A stretch of 34,087 nucleotides of DNA from Microbacteriaceae bacterium PS02066 (GTDB taxonomy: Bacteria > Actinomycetota > Actinomycetes > Actinomycetales > Microbacteriaceae): assembly GCA_029959545.1 (NCBI GenBank), contig JASCPH010000038.1, positions 1 through 34,087 on the forward strand, given 5' to 3'. The number at the start of each line of letters is the position of its first letter. The first letter of the stretch is position 1. The notes under the pieces were generated by a model that searched no databases, was not told the origin of the DNA, and was given only the letters and a program-made list of their open reading frames with translations. The position numbers and the translations under genes are program-made. Below, piece by piece: positions 1-8,045 of the stretch.

Positions 1-606
1 GGCGGGGTCGCCGGGCGCCGGCGCCGGGCGCTGCGCCACGGGGCGGGCACCCCGCGCGACGCGGTGGGCGACGGTCTCCGCGCGGTACTCGAAGTCGTCC
101 TTGAGGCCCGGGATGAAGGGGGCCATCGCCGTGAAGACGACACCGGCGGCCATGAGCACGAGCTCGACCCAGTGCACCCAGCTGCCGAGGCCAGGAAGCG
201 CGAAGGACTCCCAGACCATCTGCACCCACACCACCGCTGAGACGGCGAAAGCGACGGAGGCGAACTGGTCGATGCCCAGCGAGCCCACCCGCCGGATGCC
301 CTGGGGCGAGAGCCGGCGCAGCACGATCAGGAACACGGCCACGGTGGGCACGCCGATCGTCAGCACCCACGCGATGCCCATCGTCCACACCGAGACGGGG
401 GCGTAGTAGCTGAGGGAGAAGAAGGAGACGATGAACGCGAGGGCCCAGATCCCGAGGAGCACGACCTCGCGGATCGAGAACGGCCACACGCCGTACTGCG
501 GGGGCGCCGCCTGCTCGTCTTCGTCGTCGAACGCGTCGAGCTGGTCGTCCTCCACGGCGTCGACGAACTCGTCGTCACCGGTCACGACGGGGTTCTCATC
601 GGTCAT
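1..606 (-). CDS. Conserved integral membrane protein, 3' end cut by the window edge
   Basis: An open frame of 202 codons runs from the ATG at 606-604 off the left edge with no stop. The N-terminal ~37 residues are very acidic (Asp/Glu-rich). Four hydrophobic segments follow at about residues 47-67, 72-96, 113-133 and 146-165, and then a basic, Ala/Pro-rich tail begins. A GAGAGGA ribosome binding site lies 5-6 bases before the ATG, which fixes the start. The gene lies 86 bases downstream of dnaE on the same strand but has its own possible promoter (647-675). I do not recognise a named family. The acidic cytoplasmic head and four membrane spans suggest a small actinobacterial membrane protein of unknown role. 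The missing C terminus limits the call. Confidence 0.75.
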   Translation of the reverse strand, partial: MTDENPVVTGDDEFVDAVEDDQLDAFDDEDEQAAPPQYGVWPFSIREVVLLGIWALAFIVSFFSLSYYAPVSVWTMGIAWVLTIGVPTVAVFLIVLRRLSPQGIRRVGSLGIDQFASVAFAVSAVVWVQMVWESFALPGLGSWVHWVELVLMAAGVVFTAMAPFIPGLKDDFEYRAETVAHRVARGARPVAQRPAPAPGDPA

Positions 607-646
607 GTCGCATCCTCTCGGCGCGGGCAGGGGAAAGAGCGAGTCG

Positions 647-680
647 ATCCTAACGGCGGCGGCTATGAGCGGTCATAGCT
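647..680 (-). promoter_or_regulatory. Possible promoter with overlapping palindrome for the left-edge membrane gene
   Basis: On the minus strand a TAGGAT -10 box lies at 652-647. An ATGACC -35-like box lies 18 bases upstream, at 676-671. That -35 sits inside the inverted repeat CTATGA-N4-TCATAG (663-678, extended by one G-C pair and a G-T wobble to 661-680). The repeat could be an operator or, since it follows dnaE, a weak terminator hairpin; it has no U-tract. Placement is by eye only. Confidence 0.35.
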
Positions 681-692
681 TCCACAGGGCGG

Positions 693-3600
693 TCATCCCA
701 GGCAGCTCGGGCCGAGCAGACCCTTGAGGTCGCCGAACAGGTCCGCGCTGATCGTGACCGGATGCGGCACCTCGAACACCTTCGCGGTGCCCGCCCGGTG
801 CAGCTTCAGGGTCACCTCGGTCTCGCCCGGGTGGCGGTGCAGGACGGCGGCCAACTCCTCCACGACCGACTGTGTCGCCTTCTGCTCCGGAACCACGAGG
901 ACGAGAGCGGACGTGGCATCCACGGCTCCCAGATCCGGGCTGAAGCAGCTCTGCGCGTGCAGGTTCAGACCGTCGTCGCGGCGCGACACGCGTCCGCGCA
1001 CGACCAGGATCGAATCCGCCTGCAGCACCGACTGGAACTCCGTATAGGTGCGACCCATGAACATCACGGTGACCTCGCCGTTGAAGTCCTCGACGGTGAT
1101 CATGCCGTACGGATTTCCGCTCTGCTTCGCCACACGGTGCTGCACGCTGGTGACCAGTCCCGCCACCGTGACCTGATCGCCGTCCTGCACGCTCTCCGAG
1201 GAGAGCAGGTCATGGATCGAGGTCGAGGCGTGCTTGGCGAGCGGGATCTCGAGACCGGCGAGCGGATGGTCAGACACGTAGAGCCCCAGCATCTCCCGCT
1301 CGAAGGCCAGCTTGTCCTTCTTCGTCCACTCCGGACGGTCCGGGACCTTCGAGACCTGCTGCGGCTCGTCGTCGCCCCACAGGCTGTCGAAGTCGAACCC
1401 GACCTCGCCGTTGGCCTCGCGGCGCTTGTCGAGGACCGCCTGCTCGGTCGCATCCTCGTGGATCTCCAGCAGCGCGCGCCGCGTGTGGCCCATGGAGTCG
1501 AACGCACCCGCCTTGATGAGCGACTCGACCGTGCGCTTGTTCGCCACGTGCATCGGAACCTTCGCGAGGAAGTCGTGGAAGGAGGCGAACCCTTCCTTCT
1601 CACGGGAGGTGACGATGCCGTCCACGACGTTCGATCCGACGTTGCGCACCGCTCCGAGGCCGAAGCGGATGTCGTCGCCGACGGCCGCGAAGAAGTTGAT
1701 CGACTCCCCCACATCCGGCGGCAGCACCCTGATCCCCATGCGACGGCACTCGTTCAGGTAGATCGCCATCTTGTCTTTGGAGTCGCCGACGCTGGTCAGC
1801 AGCGCTGCCATGTACTCGGCGGGGTAGTGCGCCTTCAGGTAAGCGGTCCAGTACGACACCAGCCCGTAAGCCGCAGAGTGCGCCTTGTTGAAGGCGTAGT
1901 CGGAGAAGGGCAGCAGGATGTCCCACAGCGCCTTGATCGCACCGTCGCCGAACCCGCGCTCCTTCATCCCGCCGGAGAAGCCCGCGTACTGCTTGTCGAG
2001 CTCGGACTTCTTCTTCTTTCCCATCGCGCGGCGCAGGATGTCTGCTTGACCGAGCGAGAACCCGGCCACCTTCTGCGCGATCGCCATGACCTGCTCCTGA
2101 TAGATGATCAGGCCGTAGGTCGTGTCGAGGATGTCTCGCAGGGGTTCCTCGAGCTCGGGATGGATCGGGGTGATGGGCTGCAGCCCGTTCTTGCGCAGCG
2201 CATAGTTCGTGTGGGAGTTCGCTCCCATGGGGCCCGGTCGGTACAGCGCGATGACGGCCGAGATGTCTTCGAAGTTGTCGGGCTTCATGAGCCGCAGGAG
2301 CGAGCGCATGGGGCCGCCGTCGAGCTGGAACACCCCGAGCGTGTCGCCGCGGGTCAGCAGGTCGTATGCGGGTCGATCGTCCAGCGCGAGATGCTCGAGG
2401 TCGAGCTCCTCGCCGCGGTTGCTGCGGATGTTGTCGAGCGCGTCGGAGATGATCGTGAGGTTTCGCAGCCCCAGGAAGTCCATCTTGATCAGCCCGAGCG
2501 TCTCGCACGACGGGTAGTCGAACTGCGTGACGATCTGGCCGTCCTGCTCGCGACGCATGATCGGGATGATGTCCAGCAGCGGCTCCGACGACATGATGAC
2601 GCCGGCCGCGTGCACGCCCCACTGGCGCTTCAGGCCCTCCAGGCCCAGCGCGCGGTCGAAGACGGTCTTGGCCTCGGGGTCGCTCTCGATGAGCGCACGG
2701 AACTCGCTGGCTTCCTTGAACCGCGGGTGTTCCTTGTTGAACATGCCGCCGAGCTCCATGTCCTTGCCCATGACGGCGGGAGGCATGGCCTTGGTGAGCT
2801 TCTCCCCCATCGAGAACGGGAAGCCGAGCACGCGGCCCGCATCCTTCAGCGCCTGCTTGGACTTGATCGTGCCGTACGTCACGATCTGGGCGACGCGCTC
2901 CGAGCCGTACTTCTCGGTGACGTAGTCGATCACCTCACCGCGGCGACGGTCGTCGAAGTCGACGTCGAAATCGGGCATGGAGACGCGGTCGGGGTTCAGG
3001 AACCGCTCGAAGATGAGGCCGTGCTCGAGGGGGTCGAGGTCGGTGATCTTCATCGCGTACGCGACCATGGATCCGGCACCGGAACCGCGGCCGGGGCCGA
3101 CGCGGATGCCGTTGTCCTTGGCCCAGTTGATGAAGTCGGCGACCACGAGGAAGTAGCCGGGGAATCCCATCTGCAGGATGATGCCGGTCTCGTACTCGGC
3201 CTGCTTGCGCACCTTGTCGGGGATGCCCTGCGGGTAGCGGTAGTGCAGCCCCTTCTCGACCTCTTTGACCAGCCAGCTGTCCTCGGTCTCGCCGTCGGGC
3301 ACGGGGAAGCGCGGCATGTAGTTGGCCGAGGTGTTGAACTCCACCTCGCAGCGCTCCGCGATCAGCAGCGTGTTGTCGCACGCCTCCGGGTGGTCGCGGA
3401 AGAGCTGACGCATCTCCTGCGCGGTCTTGATGTAGTAGCCGTCGCCGTCGAACTTGAAGCGGTTGGGGTCGTCCAGCGTGGATCCCGACTGCACGCACAG
3501 CAGCGCTTCGTGCGCGTCCGCCTCGTGCTGGTGGGTGTAGTGCGAGTCGTTCGTCGCGACGAGCGGGATGTCGAGATCCTTCGCCAACCGGATGAGGTCG

Positions 3601-4208
3601 CTCATGACCCGCCGCTCGATCGAGAGCCCGTGGTCCATGATCTCGGCGAAGTAGTTCTCCTTGCCGAAGATGTCCTGGAACTCCGCAGCGGCCGCCCGCG
3701 CCGCGTCGTACTGTCCCAGACGCAGGCGCGTCTGCACCTCACCCGACGGGCAGCCCGTCGTCGCGATGAGCCCCTTGCCGTAGGTCTGCAGGAGCTCGCG
3801 GTCCATGCGCGGCTTGAAGTAGTACCCCTCCATGCTCGACAGCGAGCTCAGCCGGAAGAGGTTGTGCATGCCCTCGGTGGTCTGACTCCACATCGTCATG
3901 TGGGTGTACGCACCCGAGCCGGAGACGTCGTCGCTCTTCTGGTCGGGCGATCCCCAGGCGACACGGGACTTGTCGCTGCGGTGCGTTCCCGGGGTCACGT
4001 AGGCCTCGAGACCGATGATCGGCTTCACGCCGGCGCCCTGCGCGGCACGGTAGAACTCGAACGCCGCGAACGTGTTCCCGTGGTCGGTGACGGCGATCGC
4101 CGGCATCCCGTACTCGGACGCCGCCTGTGTCATCGCGCCGATCTTGGCGGCGCCGTCGAGCATCGAGTACTCGCTGTGCACATGGAGGTGAACGAAGGAG
4201 TCTGCCAC
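693..4208 (-). CDS. dnaE: DNA polymerase III subunit alpha
   Basis: This is the catalytic alpha subunit of the replicative DNA polymerase, 1171 residues, the usual length for actinobacterial DnaE1. The N-terminal PHP domain opens with HLHVHSEY (His9, His11, Glu13). The polymerase palm carries GPGRGSGAGS (371-380) and the catalytic acid motif PDFDVDF (412-418). A helix-hairpin-helix region and a C-terminal OB fold (around VTVAGLVTSVQHR, with NPYGMITVED shortly after) follow in normal order. The start is GTG at 4208-4206, where MADSFVHLHVH matches the family's N terminus. It has no clear Shine-Dalgarno and is preceded by a TACCCT box six bases upstream, so the mRNA may be leaderless. It is divergent from the Nudix gene. 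No intein or frameshift is seen. Confidence 0.97.
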   Translation of the reverse strand: MADSFVHLHVHSEYSMLDGAAKIGAMTQAASEYGMPAIAVTDHGNTFAAFEFYRAAQGAGVKPIIGLEAYVTPGTHRSDKSRVAWGSPDQKSDDVSGSGAYTHMTMWSQTTEGMHNLFRLSSLSSMEGYYFKPRMDRELLQTYGKGLIATTGCPSGEVQTRLRLGQYDAARAAAAEFQDIFGKENYFAEIMDHGLSIERRVMSDLIRLAKDLDIPLVATNDSHYTHQHEADAHEALLCVQSGSTLDDPNRFKFDGDGYYIKTAQEMRQLFRDHPEACDNTLLIAERCEVEFNTSANYMPRFPVPDGETEDSWLVKEVEKGLHYRYPQGIPDKVRKQAEYETGIILQMGFPGYFLVVADFINWAKDNGIRVGPGRGSGAGSMVAYAMKITDLDPLEHGLIFERFLNPDRVSMPDFDVDFDDRRRGEVIDYVTEKYGSERVAQIVTYGTIKSKQALKDAGRVLGFPFSMGEKLTKAMPPAVMGKDMELGGMFNKEHPRFKEASEFRALIESDPEAKTVFDRALGLEGLKRQWGVHAAGVIMSSEPLLDIIPIMRREQDGQIVTQFDYPSCETLGLIKMDFLGLRNLTIISDALDNIRSNRGEELDLEHLALDDRPAYDLLTRGDTLGVFQLDGGPMRSLLRLMKPDNFEDISAVIALYRPGPMGANSHTNYALRKNGLQPITPIHPELEEPLRDILDTTYGLIIYQEQVMAIAQKVAGFSLGQADILRRAMGKKKKSELDKQYAGFSGGMKERGFGDGAIKALWDILLPFSDYAFNKAHSAAYGLVSYWTAYLKAHYPAEYMAALLTSVGDSKDKMAIYLNECRRMGIRVLPPDVGESINFFAAVGDDIRFGLGAVRNVGSNVVDGIVTSREKEGFASFHDFLAKVPMHVANKRTVESLIKAGAFDSMGHTRRALLEIHEDATEQAVLDKRREANGEVGFDFDSLWGDDEPQQVSKVPDRPEWTKKDKLAFEREMLGLYVSDHPLAGLEIPLAKHASTSIHDLLSSESVQDGDQVTVAGLVTSVQHRVAKQSGNPYGMITVEDFNGEVTVMFMGRTYTEFQSVLQADSILVVRGRVSRRDDGLNLHAQSCFSPDLGAVDATSALVLVVPEQKATQSVVEELAAVLHRHPGETEVTLKLHRAGTAKVFEVPHPVTISADLFGDLKGLLGPSCLG

Positions 4209-4214
4209 CTGTCC

Positions 4215-4220
4215 AGGGTA
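4215..4220 (-). promoter_or_regulatory. -10 box of dnaE, leaderless-type spacing
   Basis: TACCCT on the minus strand is followed by exactly six bases and then the GTG start of dnaE. Transcription would begin at or next to the start codon. No good -35 box is visible. Confidence 0.5.
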
Positions 4221-4261
4221 CGCGGCCCTCCGACATCGGACGCCCGATCGGCCCCGTCGAC

Positions 4262-4267
4262 TAGCGT
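4262..4267 (+). promoter_or_regulatory. -10 box of the Nudix gene, leaderless-type spacing
   Basis: TAGCGT is followed by six bases (TGCGGC) and then the ATG at 4274. There is no Shine-Dalgarno. It lies back-to-back with the dnaE box about 40 bases away, giving a compact divergent promoter pair. Confidence 0.5.
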
Positions 4268-4273
4268 TGCGGC

Positions 4274-4744
4274 ATGGCCACCCCCGAGTTCATCCTCGAA
4301 CTGCGCCGCATGGTCGGCACGCATCCGCTCACCCTCACCGGCGTCACGGCGGTGATCGTGCACGAGGGACGCGTCCTGCTGGGACGGCGCAGCGACAACG
4401 GCGCGCTCACGCCGATCACGGGCATCGTCGACCCGCACGAGGAGCCCGCCGACGCCGCGCGCCGGGAGGCCGAAGAGGAGGCGGGAGTCCGCATCCGCGT
4501 GGACCGCCTGGCCTGGGTGCACCAGATCCCGCGTGTGGTCTACGCGAACGGCGACCAGACCGATTACCTCGATCTCACCTTCCGGTGCGCGTGGCTCGAG
4601 GGTGAGCCCTACCCCGCCGACGGCGAGATGACCGAGGTGGACTGGTATCCGCTCGACGACCTGTCGGGCCTGGATGACGAGATGCGCGCGCGCGTCGCCG
4701 CTGCTCTCGAGGACGGTCCGACACGCTTCGCCGGCGGCCGTTGA
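4274..4744 (+). CDS. Nudix hydrolase
   Basis: A 156-residue protein with a complete Nudix box at residues 50-72: Gly50, Glu56, then REAEEEAGV (64-72). This matches the family pattern G-x5-E-x7-REUXEExGU, so the metal-binding catalytic helix is intact. Such enzymes hydrolyse nucleoside diphosphates linked to another group; the substrate cannot be read from this sequence. The size and single domain fit house-cleaning or MutT-like enzymes. The start is ATG 4274, with a TAGCGT box six bases upstream and no ribosome binding site. The stop codon overlaps the next gene's ATG (TGATG at 4742-4746), so the two are probably translated in a coupled way. Confidence 0.9.
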   Translation: MATPEFILELRRMVGTHPLTLTGVTAVIVHEGRVLLGRRSDNGALTPITGIVDPHEEPADAARREAEEEAGVRIRVDRLAWVHQIPRVVYANGDQTDYLDLTFRCAWLEGEPYPADGEMTEVDWYPLDDLSGLDDEMRARVAAALEDGPTRFAGGR

Positions 4745-5349
4745 TGGTGACCGCCGCATTGACCGGGCGCACGCTCGGCGCCTTCCTCGAGGGCCTGCGC
4801 CGCCCTACCGGCAATCCCGGCGGCGGCGCCGCGGGCGGGGTCGTGGCGGCGGTCGGCGCGGCACTGGGGACGATGGTGTGCGCCTACACGCCCGACGAAC
4901 CCCGCGCGCGCGAACGCGCGCTCGCCCTCGACCTGCTGGGCGATCGGCTCGTGGCGGCGGCCTCGACCGATGCCGACGCCTCGGAGATGCTGGGCGCCGC
5001 GCTTGCGCTGCCCGATTCTCCGGATCGCTCGCCGGCGGTGTTCGCCGCCGCGACGGACGCCTGCGCCGCATCCGCCGCTCTCGGCGACCTGTCCCTCGCG
5101 CTGGCGCGGGAGCTGCGGGAGGTGGCGGATGTGGGCAACCGTCACCTGATGTCGGATCTGGCGGTCGCGGCCGACATCACGGCAGCGGGCCTGGGCGCGG
5201 CCGCGACGAACCTCCGAGGCGGGCTCACGCTGGCCGCCGCGCACGGCGACGCCACCGCACTCGAGGCCGCGTACCGTGCGCTGGTCGACGCGCTGCTGAC
5301 GAACCGCGCCGAGACCCGCGCGCTGGCCGACCGTCTCGGCGAATCCTGA
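4744..5349 (+). CDS. Cyclodeaminase/cyclohydrolase family protein (FTCD C-terminal-like)
   Basis: A 201-residue, Ala-rich helical protein. Near its N terminus, RPTGNPGGGAAGG and a following small-residue helix match the glycine-rich nucleotide-binding segment of the formiminotransferase-cyclodeaminase C-terminal family (P-x-P-GGG-x-A pattern). In that family the domain acts on formimino- or methenyl-tetrahydrofolate. Here it stands alone without the formiminotransferase domain, so its reaction is unproven. The ATG at 4744 overlaps the Nudix stop by one base; a TTG one codon earlier is possible but less likely. The gene is followed by the 5371-5443 palindrome and converges on rluD. Confidence 0.8.
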   Translation: MVTAALTGRTLGAFLEGLRRPTGNPGGGAAGGVVAAVGAALGTMVCAYTPDEPRARERALALDLLGDRLVAAASTDADASEMLGAALALPDSPDRSPAVFAAATDACAASAALGDLSLALARELREVADVGNRHLMSDLAVAADITAAGLGAAATNLRGGLTLAAAHGDATALEAAYRALVDALLTNRAETRALADRLGES

Positions 5350-5370
5350 CCCCTCCCCCCTCACTCCTCT

Positions 5371-5443
5371 CCGCGAGACTGCATTTCCCGCACGAGATCA
5401 CGGGTAAGTACCGTGATCTCGTGAACGAGATGCAGTCTCGCGG
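5371..5443. repeat. Large imperfect palindrome between convergent genes
   Basis: Two 33-base arms (5371-5403 and 5411-5443) flank a 7-base loop, GTAAGTA. The outer 14 bp (5371-5384 with 5430-5443) pair perfectly. A 6/6 internal loop follows, and then the inner 13 bp (5391-5403 with 5411-5423) pair perfectly. CGGGTAAG also recurs directly at 5401 and 5441. There is no T-run on either side, so it is not a canonical intrinsic terminator, though it may still stop both convergent transcripts. Its form resembles dispersed REP or MITE-type palindromes. I see only one copy in this window. Confidence 0.85.
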
Positions 5444-5467
5444 GTAAGAAGGCGGGGAAAGCGCGGA

Positions 5468-6388
5468 TCAGTCGCGGCGGAGGATCGCGAGGGCCGCGGC
5501 GAGATCCGGCGCGTACTCGGAGGTGAAGGTGACCCATTCGCCGGTCAGCGGATGCGTGAACGAGAGCTCTCGAGCGTGGAGCCACTGTCGCGTGAGGCCC
5601 AGGCGGGCGGACATCGTCGGGTCGGCACCGTAGAGCGGGTCGCCGACGCACGGGTGCCGGTGCGCAGCCATGTGCACCCGGATCTGGTGGGTGCGGCCCG
5701 TCTCGAGGTGCACCTCCAGCAGCGATGCGCCGGGGAACGCCTCCAGCGTCTCGTAGTGCGTCACCGAATCCTTACCCTCGGGACGCACCGCGAACTTCCA
5801 CGAGTGCGAGGGATGCCGCCCGATCGGCGCATCGATCGTGCCGGCGAGGGGGTCGGGGTGCCCCTGCACGACGGTGTGATAGATCTTCACGACCTCGCGC
5901 TCCTTGAACGCGCGCTTGAGCGCGGTGTAGGCGCTCTCGGTCTTCGCGACCACCATCAGCCCGCTGGTGCCCACATCCAGCCGATGAACGACCCCCTGTC
6001 GCTCGGCGGCACCGGTGGTCGCGATCCGATAGCCGCCGGCGGCGAGGGCGCCGAGGACGGTGGGGCCGTCCCACCCGAGCGAGGGATGCGCTGCCACACC
6101 GGAAGGCTTGTCGACCACCACGATGTCGTCGTCGTCATGGACGATGCCGAGATCCGGCACCTCCACCGGAACGACCTCGGGTTCGCGCTTGGGCTCCCAG
6201 CTCACCGAAAGCCAGCCGCCGGCACGCAGGCGGTCCGAGCGCCCGACGACCCGGCCGTCGAGCTCCACGCCGTCCGCGTCGGCGATCTCCGCGGCGAACG
6301 TCCGCGAGAAACCGAGCATTTTGGCGAGGGCGGCGTCGACACGGACGCCGTCGAGCCCATCGGGGACGGGCAGACTGCGCGACTCCAT
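5468..6388 (-). CDS. rluD: RluA/RluD-family rRNA pseudouridine synthase
   Basis: A 306-residue enzyme expected to isomerise uridine to pseudouridine in large-subunit rRNA. An N-terminal S4-type RNA-binding domain (about residues 14-65) precedes the catalytic domain. The signature [10 protein letters not shown] places the catalytic aspartate at Asp138. Downstream motifs ([24 protein letters not shown]) are typical of the RluA/RluD group. The ATG start (6388-6386) overlaps the lspA stop by one base, the common lspA-rluD pairing. The exact target uridines cannot be told from sequence, so the RluD name is by family and context. Confidence 0.9.
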   Translation of the reverse strand: MESRSLPVPDGLDGVRVDAALAKMLGFSRTFAAEIADADGVELDGRVVGRSDRLRAGGWLSVSWEPKREPEVVPVEVPDLGIVHDDDDIVVVDKPSGVAAHPSLGWDGPTVLGALAAGGYRIATTGAAERQGVVHRLDVGTSGLMVVAKTESAYTALKRAFKEREVVKIYHTVVQGHPDPLAGTIDAPIGRHPSHSWKFAVRPEGKDSVTHYETLEAFPGASLLEVHLETGRTHQIRVHMAAHRHPCVGDPLYGADPTMSARLGLTRQWLHARELSFTHPLTGEWVTFTSEYAPDLAAALAILRRD

Positions 6389-7050
6389 CAGCTCTCGCGG
6401 CGACCGTCGTCCACCGCCGGCGGAGCGCCCGCGTCGGGGTCTGCCGTGGGGAACAGCGGATCGCGCAACTCGCCGGTGCCCGCGGGACTGGCGTCGCCGG
6501 CCGGGCCCGCATCGCCTGTCGGCGCGGAGGCGCTCGGACGACGCTCGCGCGTGCCGTCGAAGCGAAGGCCGACGAGCACGAGCAGCGCGACGGAGATCAT
6601 CATCGTCACGATGAAGATGTCCGCGACGTTATAGATCGCGGGCATCATCCAGGGCGTGGAGATGTAGTCGATCACGTGGCCGACCGCGAAACCGGGCTCA
6701 CGGAACAACCGGTCGGTGAGGTTGCCCAGAACACCGCCGAGCAACAGCCCCAGCACGACCGCCCAGACCCGCGAACGGATGCGCCGAGCGATGACCACGA
6801 TGGCCACGGCCACGGCCGCCATGGCGATGGTGAAGATCCAGGTCACGCCCTCGCCGAGCGAGAACGCCGCCCCCGGATTCCTCACGAGGTAGAAGATCAG
6901 AAAGTCCCCGATGATGGGGACTGGCTGCTCCGGAGGCAGCTCGGCGATCGCAAGGAGCTTCGCAAACTGGTCGGCGGCCAGCACCAGCACCGCGAGAGAC
7001 GCGATGATGATGCCGGCCGCCGCCTGACGCAGGGGTCGTCGGTCCGACAA
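6388..7050 (-). CDS. lspA: Lipoprotein signal peptidase (signal peptidase II)
   Basis: A 220-residue inner-membrane aspartyl protease that removes signal peptides from lipidated prolipoproteins. It has four hydrophobic spans. The family motifs DQFAK (near residue 27), GNLTDRLFR (catalytic Asp113) and YNVADIFI (catalytic Asp144) are present. The core ends near residue 165. About 55 further residues form a Pro/Ala/Gly/Asp-rich tail with PAGDA-like repeats, probably disordered and cytoplasmic. The start is TTG at 7050-7048: no in-frame ATG or GTG lies nearby and no strong ribosome binding site is seen. Only 8 bases separate it from the wag31 stop, so it is likely co-transcribed with wag31 and translated by coupling. 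Confidence 0.93.
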   Translation of the reverse strand: MSDRRPLRQAAAGIIIASLAVLVLAADQFAKLLAIAELPPEQPVPIIGDFLIFYLVRNPGAAFSLGEGVTWIFTIAMAAVAVAIVVIARRIRSRVWAVVLGLLLGGVLGNLTDRLFREPGFAVGHVIDYISTPWMMPAIYNVADIFIVTMMISVALLVLVGLRFDGTRERRPSASAPTGDAGPAGDASPAGTGELRDPLFPTADPDAGAPPAVDDGRRES

Positions 7051-7058
7051 GGCCTTAC

Positions 7059-7646
7059 TCAGAGACCGATGGCCGAGACCGGCGTGTTGGACGAGCCGCT
7101 GGGCGAGGTCTCGAGGTCGCGGAGCTTGCCCTCGATGAAGCTGCGCAGCTCGGCGCGGTAATCGCGCTCGAACTGGCGGAGCTCGGTGATGCGGGCCTCG
7201 AGCGCCTTGCGCTCCTTCTCCTGGCGAGCGATCTCGTCGCGACCCTTGGCCTCGGCCTCGGCGACGATCGTCGCGGCCTGGGCCTGAGCGTCGGCGATGA
7301 GCTGGTCGCGCTGCGCCTTGCCCTCGGCGACGTGCTCGTCGTGCAGACGCTGCGCCAGCTCGATGATGCCGGCGGTGGCTGCGGCGCCCTCGGCGGGAAC
7401 CGGAGCCGGAGCGGGCGTCTCAGCGACGGGCTCCTCGGCGACGGGCTCGGCGGCAGCGGGAGCCGAAGATGCGCCCGACTCGAGAGCCGCGACCTTCGCC
7501 TTCAGCTCGTCGTTCTCGGCAATGGTCTTGCGCCATTCGACGACGATCTCGTCGAGGAAGTCGTCGACCTCGTCCGGGTCGAAGCCCTCCTTGAACCGGA
7601 CGTGCTGGAACTGCTTGGTGACGACGTCATCCGGAGTCAATGCCAT
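7059..7646 (-). CDS. wag31: Polar growth and division protein DivIVA (Wag31)
   Basis: A 195-residue coiled-coil scaffold that recognises curved membrane at poles and septa and recruits the cell-wall elongation machinery in actinobacteria. The N-terminal DivIVA domain (MALTPDDVVTKQF, then FDPDEVDDFLDEI) is textbook. A Pro/Ala/Glu-rich linker (about residues 55-90) separates it from a long second coiled coil (about 92-180). The start ATG has an AGAGGAA ribosome binding site. The 93-base gap from yggT holds a TATGCT -10 box, so a dedicated promoter is plausible. In mycobacteria Wag31 is phosphorylated by PASTA kinases; such a kinase is encoded at 26979. Confidence 0.95.
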   Translation of the reverse strand: MALTPDDVVTKQFQHVRFKEGFDPDEVDDFLDEIVVEWRKTIAENDELKAKVAALESGASSAPAAAEPVAEEPVAETPAPAPVPAEGAAATAGIIELAQRLHDEHVAEGKAQRDQLIADAQAQAATIVAEAEAKGRDEIARQEKERKALEARITELRQFERDYRAELRSFIEGKLRDLETSPSGSSNTPVSAIGL

Positions 7647-7721
7647 GATGATTCCTCTTTCGGGGCGTGGCGGCGTGCCGATTTCAGGGGGATGATGCCC
7701 GCGGACGGGCCGCTCCAGCCA

Positions 7722-7727
7722 AGCATA
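7722..7727 (-). promoter_or_regulatory. Possible -10 box of wag31
   Basis: TATGCT on the minus strand lies about 75 bases before the wag31 ATG, just past the yggT stop. The best -35 candidate, about 18 bases upstream in the end of yggT, is weak. The leader contains a short hairpin, GCCCG-N4-CGGGC (7698-7711). Confidence 0.4.
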
Positions 7728-7739
7728 GTCGGCCGTGAA

Positions 7740-8039
7740 TCACCTTGCGAGGGAACCGGTGACCGACAGCAGGATGAAACAGAGCAGCATCGTCAGCGTG
7801 AAAGCGAAGTCGATCGCGATCGGGCCGACGCGCAGCGGGGGGATGAAACGACGGAACAGCTTGATGGGAGGATCCGTGACCGTGTAGACGAGCTCAGCGG
7901 CCACGAGACCCGCACCACGCGGGCGCCATTCGCGATTGAAGATGGGGATGTAATCCAGCACCAACCGCGCGAACAGCACCAGCAGATAGGTCAGAAGCAG
8001 GATGTTCGCGATCGAGGCGACGAGGCGGACGACCTCCAC
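7740..8039 (-). CDS. YggT family membrane protein
   Basis: A 99-residue protein with two hydrophobic spans (about residues 5-28 and 73-95) joined by the conserved YggT-type loop (FARLVLDYIPIF, then TDPPIKLFRRFIPPLR). In actinobacteria and Gram-positives this small gene sits between sepF and divIVA, as here. Its role is not settled; links to cell shape, division or osmotic behaviour have been proposed for the family. The start is GTG at 8039-8037, six bases after the sepF stop, with only a weak ribosome binding site. Co-transcription with sepF is likely. Confidence 0.9.
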   Translation of the reverse strand: MEVVRLVASIANILLLTYLLVLFARLVLDYIPIFNREWRPRGAGLVAAELVYTVTDPPIKLFRRFIPPLRVGPIAIDFAFTLTMLLCFILLSVTGSLAR

Positions 8040-8045
8040 GACGCG

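Noticed and set aside
762..4355. A very long open frame of about 1197 codons antisense to dnaE
   Set aside because: High-GC codon bias opens the complementary frame. The translation is low-complexity (Arg/Asp/Val/His-rich) with no domain, and dnaE on the other strand is unmistakable.
5361..5651. Small minus-strand frame running through the palindrome and the end of rluD
   Set aside because: Its C-terminal residues only translate the palindrome arm, and the rest is a shadow of rluD. The same arm residues appear in the plus-strand frame because the DNA is symmetric.
7698..7711. GCCCG-N4-CGGGC hairpin in the wag31 leader as a riboswitch
   Set aside because: A 5-bp stem alone in a GC-rich leader is expected by chance. 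No ligand-binding core or alternative pairing is seen.
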